DNA of 64,000 nt from Lentzea guizhouensis. GTDB taxonomy: Bacteria > Actinomycetota > Actinomycetes > Mycobacteriales > Pseudonocardiaceae. The stretch is from assembly GCF_001701025.1 (NCBI RefSeq), contig NZ_CP016793.1, positions 6,262,001-6,326,000 on the forward strand. The letters are read 5' to 3'. This document shows positions 18,818 through 26,154 of the stretch, piece by piece; positions within the stretch are counted from its first letter, which is position 1; every line of letters starts with the position of its first letter. A program made the translations under genes and the position numbers. A model generated the notes under the pieces. That model worked only from the letters and a program-made list of their open reading frames with translations, ran no database searches and was not told the origin of the DNA.

Positions 18818-19738
18818 TCAGACGTGCCGGGCCGCGCGGTCGCGGATGAGGTGCTGCCATTGGCGGTACGCGGCGATGTCGAGGTCACCGGCGGACACCT
18901 CGTGCGCCGCCACGACCGTCCACTCGACGGCCTCGGTCACCGAGACCCCGGCCAGCTCGCGCACGCCGGTCGCGGTGTGGGCGGGAACGTGGCCGGCCCG
19001 CCGCGCACCGCCGCGAAGGCCGCTCCCTGGCGAGGCCACCGGTTCGGCCGGTGAGCGAGGCAGGTCGTCGAGCGCCTCGTCGGCGCCGCCCGCGTAGCAG
19101 ACGGCGAGCCCGACGCCCGACCAGAGCTCGGCGTGCGCCTGCGGCGGGAACTCGGCGATCCGCCGCCGGATCGCGGCGGGGTCGGCGCACTCCATGAACC
19201 ACATGGCCCGGCCGACGCCCTGGTGCAGCACGGTGTGCGCGGGCTCGGCCGACCACGCGGCACGGGTGAACCGGGCGTTCCACCGCTTCCCGCGCAGGAA
19301 CGCCCGGGAGAACCCGGCGCCGTCGAGGGTGAGCCAGCGCAGCAACGGGTCGAGCCGCGCCTTCCGCAGCACCAGCGACGGACGCGCGACCAGCCCCACC
19401 CAGCCCGCGCCGACGTGCATCAGGTGCGGGTAGCGGTCACCGGCGAGCGCGAACATGGCGTCCAGCAACGGGCTGCCGCGACCAGGCCGCAGCAGGTCGT
19501 GCGCGGCCGCGGCGAACGCGGCACCCTCGTACGCGAAGCCCAGGTCGTCGAGCGGGCAGCCGTCGAGCCGGTTCGCCAGCTCCTCGATCCCGTTGCGCCG
19601 CAGGGTGTTGTAGCCGAGCAGGAACGCCGCCGCGCGCCGCTCCAGCAACGCCCGCGCCACGGGGTTGGAGGTGCGGAAACCGCGGTTGCCGAAGTCGACC
19701 AGGCCGGTCGGCAGCGGAGGCAGGATCCGGGTGCTCAC
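18818..19738 (-). CDS. unbL: DUF1702 protein, UnbL / E3-like member of the enediyne cassette
   Basis: The 306-residue protein has the DUF1702 pattern: F-G-x-R-G-F near the start, Y-E-G-A-A-F-A, M-H-V-G-A-G-W-V, H-T-V-L-H-Q-G-V-G-R and W-S-G-V-G-L-A. It belongs to the conserved enediyne set (E3/UnbL) with unbV, unbU, PKSE and TE. The GTG start overlaps the previous stop. Between about 19075 and 19005 the family motif Q-G-A-A-F-A-A reads in another frame, so two compensating frame breaks seem to scramble some 20 residues. Cytosolic; reaction unknown. Confidence 0.85.
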   Translation of the reverse strand: MSTRILPPLPTGLVDFGNRGFRTSNPVARALLERRAAAFLLGYNTLRRNGIEELANRLDGCPLDDLGFAYEGAAFAAAAHDLLRPGRGSPLLDAMFALAGDRYPHLMHVGAGWVGLVARPSLVLRKARLDPLLRWLTLDGAGFSRAFLRGKRWNARFTRAAWSAEPAHTVLHQGVGRAMWFMECADPAAIRRRIAEFPPQAHAELWSGVGLAVCYAGGADEALDDLPRSPAEPVASPGSGLRGGARRAGHVPAHTATGVRELAGVSVTEAVEWTVVAAHEVSAGDLDIAAYRQWQHLIRDRAARHV

Positions 19739-19944
19739 GGCTTCTCCTTCCGTCTCTCCCTCAACGTGGACAACGGCGTGACCAGCTGGCGGGCCCACAG
19801 CCCGAGTGCGGCGGCGAGCAGACCGACCAGGGCGCCGGTCTGCTCGGCGGTGAGCTCGACCAGCCCGAACGCGACCAGCAGGTTGACCAGCGCCAGGAAC
19901 GCGGCCTGCAGCAGCACGGGTTCGCGGCGCAGGAACTCGATCAC
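19735..19944 (-). CDS. small two-helix membrane protein
   Basis: 69 residues from a GTG that overlaps the stop of the methyltransferase gene (GTGA), and overlapping the DUF1702 start at the other end. It has two hydrophobic stretches (L-L-Q-A-A-F-L-A-L-V-N-L-L-V-A and A-L-V-G-L-L-A-A-A-L-G-L-W-A) and a basic C-terminus R-E-R-R-K-E-K-P. It lies translationally coupled between two enediyne-core genes. Small holin-like or accessory membrane proteins look like this; no family recognised. Confidence 0.65.
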   Translation of the reverse strand: MIEFLRREPVLLQAAFLALVNLLVAFGLVELTAEQTGALVGLLAAALGLWARQLVTPLSTLRERRKEKP

Positions 19945-20789
19945 GAGTCGTCCTGGGCCGGGCGGCGCGCCGTGAACCGGCCGTACGACAGCTCCCGGCG
20001 CACGAAGCTGTCGAGGTAGAACTCGGTCGACTCGCACCAGTGCGCGTACTCCTCGGGTGTGCAGACGTCCTGGATCGCGCGCTGCCGCACGGTCAGCGCC
20101 CCGGAGATGATCCGGAAGCAGTCGACGGCCGCCGTCGAGATGTCGGTGTGCACGATGTCGACGAAACCCAGGTGGCTCAACAGCTCCGCGGTGTCAGCCG
20201 GCTGCGGCAACGGGCGGATGCCGTCGTACTCCCACGCCGTGCCGCGCACCCGGTCGCTCAGCTCGCGGCCGGTGAGGATGTCGGCGAACACCAGGTGCCC
20301 GCCGGGCCGCAACGCCGCGTGCGCGACCGCGAGCGCGTCACCGGGATCGTTCATCAACGCCAGCGAGTCGACCGCGACGACGAGGTCGTAGGACCTGTCC
20401 GGCATCCACGTGTTGACGTCGCCGCGCAGGTAGCGGACCCGTTTCTGCACGCTCGCCGGCAACTGCCGGTGCTTGGTCCTGGCGTGCTCGAGCTGGGACG
20501 CGTTGAGCTCGATCCCGGTGATCTGGCAGTCGAACCGGCCCGCCAGGTACCGGCAGACCTCACCGGTGCCGGAGCACAGCTCGAGCACGCGGTGCCCGGC
20601 GCCGAGCCTGAACTCGGTGCCGATGCTGTCGAGCAGCGCGGCACCCGCCATGTTGGTGAACTCCCGGCCCTCGTGCACCGGTCCGTACACCGCGAGGTGC
20701 CACAGCGCGCCCGCGGCGGTGTCGTAGATCTTGTTCTGGGCCGGCAGCGCCTCGGACAGCCGGCCGGGGTCGGTGGAGTTGCTGGGCAT
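19941..20789 (-). CDS. SAM-dependent methyltransferase (class I)
   Basis: The 282-residue protein has motif I V-L-E-L-C-S-G-T-G-E-V near residue 60, an acidic ribose-binding residue in T-G-I-E-L-N-A-S, and a post-motif Y-D-L-V-V-A-V-D-S-L. Class I fold of the small-molecule type. In the enediyne locus it could methylate the warhead, a sugar or a peripheral acid. Co-directional and overlapping by 4 bp with the small membrane protein gene, so part of the unbL-unbV transcript. Confidence 0.85.
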   Translation of the reverse strand: MPSNSTDPGRLSEALPAQNKIYDTAAGALWHLAVYGPVHEGREFTNMAGAALLDSIGTEFRLGAGHRVLELCSGTGEVCRYLAGRFDCQITGIELNASQLEHARTKHRQLPASVQKRVRYLRGDVNTWMPDRSYDLVVAVDSLALMNDPGDALAVAHAALRPGGHLVFADILTGRELSDRVRGTAWEYDGIRPLPQPADTAELLSHLGFVDIVHTDISTAAVDCFRIISGALTVRQRAIQDVCTPEEYAHWCESTEFYLDSFVRRELSYGRFTARRPAQDDS

Positions 20790-20854
20790 GCGGGTTCTCC
20801 TCGTGCGTCAGGGGGAAGGGGGCGGGCCACCCGACCGGGTGGGCTTCACATGCG

Positions 20855-22624
20855 TCATCTGCGCCGGGTGTCGACCGGGCTGCGCACCGGTCCCATGCTC
20901 CACGGCGGCTGCGGTGAATCCGTCCTGTCCGGACGGTCACCGGCCAGGTCGGCGATCGGCGAGTCGGGGGCCCACACGTTCTCCGCGAGCCAGTACTCGA
21001 CCGTGCGGAACGTCCGGGTGAACACGACCAACGAACCGTCGCGCGACGGCACCGGGTAGCGGACCGACGGCCCGGCTCCGGACAGCACGCGGGCCAGGCC
21101 GTCGGGCCGCTGCTCGTGCAGCTCCTCCGCGCCGGAGGCCACGAGCGAGCACAGCAGCGTGCCGTCGGGCAGCAGTCGGGGGTTGTTGCGCTCCACGTAG
21201 TCCGGTCCCGCGAGCGTGGTGATCTCGCCGGTGCCGATGTCCAGGCGGTAGAAGCCCCACGTCCAGTCACCACCCCTGGTCGACATGAACACGACGCCGC
21301 TGCCGTCCGGCGTCCACGACGGTGCCTCGTCCCACCACGGGTCCTCGGTGAGCTTGAGCACCTCGCCCGTGCGGACGTCCAGCGCGCACAGGTCGGCCTC
21401 GAACGGCTCGGTGTCGGACTTGAAGACGATCCGCGTGCCGTCGGGCGAGAAGTCGAGCGGGCCGTGCATGCCCTTGAGCCAGGCGATCCCGCGGGTCCAC
21501 ACGCGACTTTCGCCGCCCGCCAGGTCGTAGGTGGCGATCTCCCAGCGGGGCCGGGCCGGATGCCGGGCCAGGTAAGCGATCGAGCGGCCGTCCGGGGACC
21601 ACGTGGGGAACGCCGCCTCGCCGAGCGGGAGCAGCCGGGGCGGTCCTCCGGAGAGGTCGCGGACCTTCACGACCGACCGGCCGGAGTCCTCCGCCGCGTA
21701 CACCAGCTTCGTCCCGTCAGGACTCAGCGAGCCGTACCGGGGCTGCTCTTCGGCGCCGACGACATGGCGCACCGCGCCGGTGCGGCGGTCGAGCACCCAG
21801 ACACCGACACCGCGGTCGACCAGCCGGTGGAAGAACAGGTTCTGGCCGTCCGCCGTCCAGTTCGGCCACCGGTCGTCGGCGGCCTCCGTGACGAGCGCCC
21901 GGCCCGTGCCGGTGCCGTCGAGCCGCTGCACCCAGATCACCGAGCGGCCCTCGAAGCTGCGGGAGAACGCGACGACCGGGTGCGCCCTCGACACCGCCGG
22001 CTTGTAGTCCCACGCGCCGTCGGTGATCTGCGTCGGCGCGGAACCGTTGAGCGGCAACACGGAGATGGCCCCGGCGCCGGTGTCGTAGGAGTGGCAGACG
22101 AGCGCACGCCCGTCGGGCAGGTAGGAGCAGGCACCCGCACGGCCGGGCGTCGCGGTCACCGGCCGGGGCCTGCCTCCCTTGGCGGGCACGACGTAGAAGT
22201 GGCGCTGTCCCCACGGCCCGCCGGCGAACGCGATCTGCGTGCCGTCGGGAGACCACTGCGGGTACTCCTCCTCGTGGTCGGCGTGGGTGAGCTGGCTGAT
22301 CCGGCCGTCGCGCGAGCGGTAGAGCCAGACCGCCTTGTGACCGCCGCGCGACGACGTGAAGGCGAGGCAGCTGGAGTCCGGCGACCACTGCGCCTCGATG
22401 TCGTCGCCCGCCCCGCGGGTGCCCTGGTGCCACTGGTCGGTCGCGATCTCGTAGAACCACAGGTTCAGCGACCCGGCACGCCGCGACGAGGCCACGAACC
22501 GGGCGCCGTCGGGGGAGATCGCCCCGTCCCCGGCGCCGGCGGGGTCGTGGGTCAGGCGCCGCAACCGGAACTCGGGTCCACGAGAACGCATGGGTGGCAG
22601 GTATCCGCTCACGTGTTCTTCCAT
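20855..22624 (-). CDS. PD40 / WD40-like beta-propeller protein
   Basis: The 589-residue protein is built of TolB-like PD40 blades. W-S-P-D-G-x-x-I-A-F and its variants recur about ten times (S-P-D-G-A-R-F-V-A, W-S-P-D-S-S-C-L-A-F, W-S-P-D-G-T-Q-I-A-F, W-S-P-D-G-R-S-I-A-Y, F-S-P-D-G-T-R-I-V-F, W-T-P-D-G-S-G-V-V-F). No signal peptide, no peptidase domain. Role probably binding or scaffolding. It starts the minus-strand unbL-unbV group and is divergent from the SnoaL-like gene. One of at least seven beta-propeller genes in the window. Confidence 0.85.
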   Translation of the reverse strand: MEEHVSGYLPPMRSRGPEFRLRRLTHDPAGAGDGAISPDGARFVASSRRAGSLNLWFYEIATDQWHQGTRGAGDDIEAQWSPDSSCLAFTSSRGGHKAVWLYRSRDGRISQLTHADHEEEYPQWSPDGTQIAFAGGPWGQRHFYVVPAKGGRPRPVTATPGRAGACSYLPDGRALVCHSYDTGAGAISVLPLNGSAPTQITDGAWDYKPAVSRAHPVVAFSRSFEGRSVIWVQRLDGTGTGRALVTEAADDRWPNWTADGQNLFFHRLVDRGVGVWVLDRRTGAVRHVVGAEEQPRYGSLSPDGTKLVYAAEDSGRSVVKVRDLSGGPPRLLPLGEAAFPTWSPDGRSIAYLARHPARPRWEIATYDLAGGESRVWTRGIAWLKGMHGPLDFSPDGTRIVFKSDTEPFEADLCALDVRTGEVLKLTEDPWWDEAPSWTPDGSGVVFMSTRGGDWTWGFYRLDIGTGEITTLAGPDYVERNNPRLLPDGTLLCSLVASGAEELHEQRPDGLARVLSGAGPSVRYPVPSRDGSLVVFTRTFRTVEYWLAENVWAPDSPIADLAGDRPDRTDSPQPPWSMGPVRSPVDTRRR

Positions 22625-22894
22625 CGACTTCTCTCTCCCCGATTGCCGAATGCGCCGACCGACTACAGGGACAGTAATTTTGATCAGCTCCGACTCCTTC
22701 TCATCCCTTGCGGGGAAGTCGGGTGAAATCGAGCAAGGGAGAAGACGGCAGTGGCCCGCACGGCTGCTGGAATGGGTTCACAGCAACAGAGGAGAAGTCG
22801 CCACCCTCTGTCGATGACTAAAACAGACACCGAGGAAGAGCAGTCCGTCGCTACGGTCGGTCGGCTGGCGACACTATTGATCGGAGAGTTGATT
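22625..22894. promoter_or_regulatory. divergent promoter region of the enediyne core
   Basis: A 270-bp gap between the divergent PD40-propeller and SnoaL-like genes. It is locally A+T-rich (ACAGTAATTTTGATCAGC near 22668) and should contain promoters for both halves of the core. An in-frame ATG at 22814 is present but is not favoured as the SnoaL-gene start. No obvious perfect palindrome seen. Confidence 0.4.
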
Positions 22895-23533
22895 GTGACT
22901 GAGATCCAGGATTTCGGCAGGCAGCTGAGCGAATTCGCGCGCGGCCTCCTCGGTAGTTCCGGTGGTTCCGGCGAAGGCGAGGTCTTCGAGTCCGACGCCG
23001 CCGCCGAGCTTGAGATTCGCGGATTCCTGGCCGACCTGCAGGTGGCCTATTCGCGAGGCGACGTCGACTACATTCTCAACACCATCGCCGACGACTTCAC
23101 CACCTACGAGCTGGTCGCGGTGAACGGCCGCCCGCTGAAGATCACGGGCCGGGAGAACATGCGGGAGTACCTGACCACGCTGTTCCCCACGAGCACCGAC
23201 AGCCAGGTCAAGACGATCTTCGCCACGCAGGCGATCGCGACCAAGACGCTCGGCCTCGTCAACGAGGAGGGCGACGTCATCATCACGCGCGCGGACCACA
23301 AGGAGCACCAGCCGCTGTACTCCAGCGCGCTCGCCGTGAAGGCGGCCGACGGCTGGAAGTGGCGCCACTGGCACATGTCGGAGGCCGGTCCGCGCTTCCG
23401 CGTGAACCTGGGCGGCCAGCCGATCGACGACAACGGCCGGGTCATCCCGGGCGCCCGCGTCGTGGTCGAGAACGGCCTCGGCCGCGTCGTCGTCGACGGC
23501 CAGCAGGGTGGTGGCGGCGCTCCGCGCGACTAG
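22895..23533 (+). CDS. SnoaL/NTF2-fold (SgcJ/EcaC-like) protein
   Basis: The 212-residue protein has an NTF2-like core (I-R-G-F-L-A-D-L-Q-V-A-Y-S-R-G-D-V-D then H-W-H-M-S). I choose the GTG at 22895 because GGAG lies 9 bases upstream and the resulting N-terminus (T-E-I-Q-D-F-G-R-Q-L-S-E-F) matches the first residues of the second SnoaL-like gene at 39110-39622. Cyclase, isomerase or binding roles are known for the fold; SgcJ-type proteins are recurrent in enediyne clusters. First gene of the plus-strand half of the core. Confidence 0.75.
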   Translation: MTEIQDFGRQLSEFARGLLGSSGGSGEGEVFESDAAAELEIRGFLADLQVAYSRGDVDYILNTIADDFTTYELVAVNGRPLKITGRENMREYLTTLFPTSTDSQVKTIFATQAIATKTLGLVNEEGDVIITRADHKEHQPLYSSALAVKAADGWKWRHWHMSEAGPRFRVNLGGQPIDDNGRVIPGARVVVENGLGRVVVDGQQGGGGAPRD

Positions 23534-23568
23534 GACCGTTCGCGCGAACGGCCAGATAGGACGAGAAC

Positions 23569-25062
23569 ATGACCCCACCTGCGGATCGGACGACCAGATC
23601 CGACGCGGACGCCCTGCCGGTGATGCACATCAGCAACGGCGAGGAGAACCTCTACCCGAACTACCTCGGCAGCTACAGCAAGGGGTTGTCGCACAACGAG
23701 TTCGGCGAGGTCGACCCCGCGTACCGCGCCTACCTGAGGGCGCTCCTCAGCGAGGACCCCGACCAGATCGACCGCATCGTCCTCGCCGAGGGGCGTCCGC
23801 TGACGAACCCGCAGGCGGGGCTCGCGGTCGACGCGGTCGGGCCGCCGAGCAACAGCATGACGATCCCGCCCGCACCGCGGATGGACTCGCCGGAGCTGTC
23901 CGCCGAGGCGACCGAGCTGTACTGGATGGCGCTGTGCAGGGACGTGCCCTTCACCAGGTTCGCGGACGACCACCTGGTCGGTGCCGCCGCGGACGACCTG
24001 AGCCGGCTGTCGGACTACCGGGCGGCCAAGCGGGACGGCAGGATCGAGCCGGACTTCGTGTTCCGCGGCGACACGCCGGGCGACCACGTGGGTCCGTTCA
24101 TCTCCCAGTTCTTCTACCAGCCCGTCCAGTTCGGCACCTACCGGTTCGAGCAGCGCCAGGACACGGTGCAGCCCAACCGGGACTACGCCACGACGTTCGA
24201 GACGTACGTGCGGTTGCAGAACGGCTGGAACAGGTCGCTGGCGGCCACCGAGCGCGACCAGGTGAACCGCCGGTACATCGCCACGCCCAGGGACCTCACG
24301 CACTGGGTGCACTACGACGCGGGTCCCACGCCGGCGCAGGCGTTCATCAACGCCGCACTGATCATGCACTACCAGAACGTGCCGACGGACGCGGGAAACC
24401 CGTACGTGGACTCGAAGACACAGCTCGGGTTCAGCACGTTCGGCATCCCGCACCTGCTCTCGCTCGTGACCGAGGTCGCGAACAGGGCACTGCGGGCGGC
24501 GTGGTTCCAGAAGTGGTACGTGCACCGGCGCCTGCGCCCGGAGGCGTTCTGCGCCAGGGTGCACAACCGGATCACGGGCAGGCGGGAGTACGAGTTCCTC
24601 GACCGCGAGGTGCTGGAGTCGGACGCCGTGGACCGGGTGTTCGCCAAGTTCGGTTCCTACCTGCTGCCCCAGGCGTTCCCCGAGGGATCGCCCACGCACC
24701 CGTCCTACGCGGCCGGGCACGCCACGGCGGCGGGCGCCTGCGCGACCATCCTCAAGGCGTGGCACGAGGAGACGGCCCCGGTGCCGGACCCCGTGCAGGC
24801 CGACGAGACCGGCGCGGAGCTGGTCCCGTACACCGGCGCGGACGCGGACCGGCTGACCGTCGGTGGTGAGCTGAACAAGCTGGCCGCCAACATCGGCATC
24901 GGCCGCAACATGGCGGGGGTGCACTGGCGGTCGGACTTCGTCCAGTCGGCGAAACTGGGCGAGGGTCTGGCGATCGAGCTGCTCCGCGAGCAGAAGTCGT
25001 GGTTCAACGAGAGGCACCGCTTCTCGGTCACCCGTTTCGACGGCACCACGGTGACCATCTGA
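23569..25062 (+). CDS. vanadium-dependent haloperoxidase / PAP2-family protein
   Basis: The 497-residue protein of the bacterial vanadium haloperoxidase-like class carries the oxyanion-binding motifs in order: K-W-Y-V-H-R-R-L-R-P (Lys315, Arg323), P-S-Y-A-A-G-H-A-T (His near residue 385) and R-N-M-A-G-V-H-W-R-S-D (His near residue 450). No signal peptide. It could oxidise halide for chlorination of the enediyne or an aromatic side group, or be a related phosphatase, since the fold is shared. Between the SnoaL-like gene and unbU; a hairpin follows. Confidence 0.82.
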   Translation: MTPPADRTTRSDADALPVMHISNGEENLYPNYLGSYSKGLSHNEFGEVDPAYRAYLRALLSEDPDQIDRIVLAEGRPLTNPQAGLAVDAVGPPSNSMTIPPAPRMDSPELSAEATELYWMALCRDVPFTRFADDHLVGAAADDLSRLSDYRAAKRDGRIEPDFVFRGDTPGDHVGPFISQFFYQPVQFGTYRFEQRQDTVQPNRDYATTFETYVRLQNGWNRSLAATERDQVNRRYIATPRDLTHWVHYDAGPTPAQAFINAALIMHYQNVPTDAGNPYVDSKTQLGFSTFGIPHLLSLVTEVANRALRAAWFQKWYVHRRLRPEAFCARVHNRITGRREYEFLDREVLESDAVDRVFAKFGSYLLPQAFPEGSPTHPSYAAGHATAAGACATILKAWHEETAPVPDPVQADETGAELVPYTGADADRLTVGGELNKLAANIGIGRNMAGVHWRSDFVQSAKLGEGLAIELLREQKSWFNERHRFSVTRFDGTTVTI

Positions 25063-25081
25063 TCTCGCGGCATCCCCACCC

Positions 25082-25125
25082 GGCGGCAGGCACGGCGCGG
25101 CTCATCCCGCGCGGTGCCTGCCGCC
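25082..25125 (+). terminator. perfect 12-bp hairpin between haloperoxidase and unbU
   Basis: GGCGGCAGGCAC (25082-25093) and GTGCCTGCCGCC (25114-25125) with a 20-nt G+C-rich loop that can itself fold. No T-run, so it may be a factor-dependent terminator or an attenuator that lowers unbU-PKS expression. Confidence 0.55.
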
Positions 25126-25200
25126 GCCGTCGCCGTCCGGCGACGCGCGGCACCCGCCGCCTCTCCTCACACCCAAACCCCTGCAGGACGGTGACTCGCG

Positions 25201-26154
25201 ATGACAACGACGCCAGCCGACACGACCCGACCGTCGCCCAGCCATCGGCTCGCGGCCCGGCCACCGGACAAGCGGCTCATGGCGTTGCGGCGCTTCGCCA
25301 TGTCGATCACCGCGTTCAACGTCATCGGTCACCTGGTCCTCGGGTTCGAGCAGTCGCCGATCACGCCGATCGCGACGGTGCTCGTGGCGTACGCGGTCGA
25401 CCTGCTGCTCGAAACGCTCGACGCGCGCGCTCACGGCCGCACGCCCGGCTACGTGGGCGGCTGGGTGAAGCTGGTGAACTTCCTGCTGCCGAGCCACATC
25501 GGCGGCCTCGCGGTCGCGATGCTGCTGTACGGCAACACCTCCCTGTGGCCCTACATCTTCGCGGTGACCGCCGGCGTCAGCACCAAGTACGTGCTGCGGA
25601 TGCGCGTCAGGGGGAAGAGGCGGCACTTCCTCAACCCCTCCAACGCGGGCATCGCGCTCACGCTCGTGCTGTTCCCGTGGGTCGGCATCGCGCCGCCCTA
25701 CCACTTCACCAACGAACCGACCGGCGCCATCGACTGGATCCTGCCGCTCGCGATCCTCGGCGCGGGCACGATGATCAACGCCAAGCTGACCGGCAAGCTG
25801 CCGCTGATCATGGGCTGGGTCGGCGGGTTCGCGCTGCAGGCGGTGCTGCGCTGGGCGATCTTCGACCACGCCCTGCTGGCGGCCCTGCTGCCGATGACGG
25901 GGCTGGCGTTCGTCATCTTCACCAACTACATGATCACCGACCCCGGCAGCACGCCGGTCAGCAAGCGCAACCAGGCGTTGTTCGGCCTGGCGACCGCGTT
26001 CACCTACGGCATCCTCGTGCTCAACGGCGTGGTGTTCGGTTTCTTCTTCGCGTTGGTGATCGTCTGCATCCTGCGCGGTGGTGTGCTCGTCGCGGCGGAA
26101 CTGCGCGACCGGGCCAACGAGAGGGTCTCGCTCGCGGGCGTTGATGGGCGGTGA
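25201..26154 (+). CDS. unbU: UnbU / E5-like membrane protein of the enediyne cassette (RnfD/NqrB-like)
   Basis: The 317-residue integral membrane protein has about eight hydrophobic segments and the family landmarks R-H-F-L-N-P-S-N-A-G-I-A, L-F-P-W-V-G-I-A-P-P-Y-H-F and N-Y-M-I-T-D-P-G-S-T-P. It resembles RnfD/NqrB subunits, in which a conserved S/T binds flavin. UnbU is one of the five conserved enediyne-cassette genes and may act in electron transfer during warhead maturation. ATG at 25201; its stop overlaps the PKS start codon (GTGA), coupling their translation. Confidence 0.92.
   Translation: MTTTPADTTRPSPSHRLAARPPDKRLMALRRFAMSITAFNVIGHLVLGFEQSPITPIATVLVAYAVDLLLETLDARAHGRTPGYVGGWVKLVNFLLPSHIGGLAVAMLLYGNTSLWPYIFAVTAGVSTKYVLRMRVRGKRRHFLNPSNAGIALTLVLFPWVGIAPPYHFTNEPTGAIDWILPLAILGAGTMINAKLTGKLPLIMGWVGGFALQAVLRWAIFDHALLAALLPMTGLAFVIFTNYMITDPGSTPVSKRNQALFGLATAFTYGILVLNGVVFGFFFALVIVCILRGGVLVAAELRDRANERVSLAGVDGR

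Noticed and set aside
22814..22894. ATG at 22814 as start of the SnoaL-like gene
   Set aside because: The added 27 residues lack a ribosome site at the right distance, and the paralogue at 39110-39622 starts at the equivalent of the GTG at 22895.
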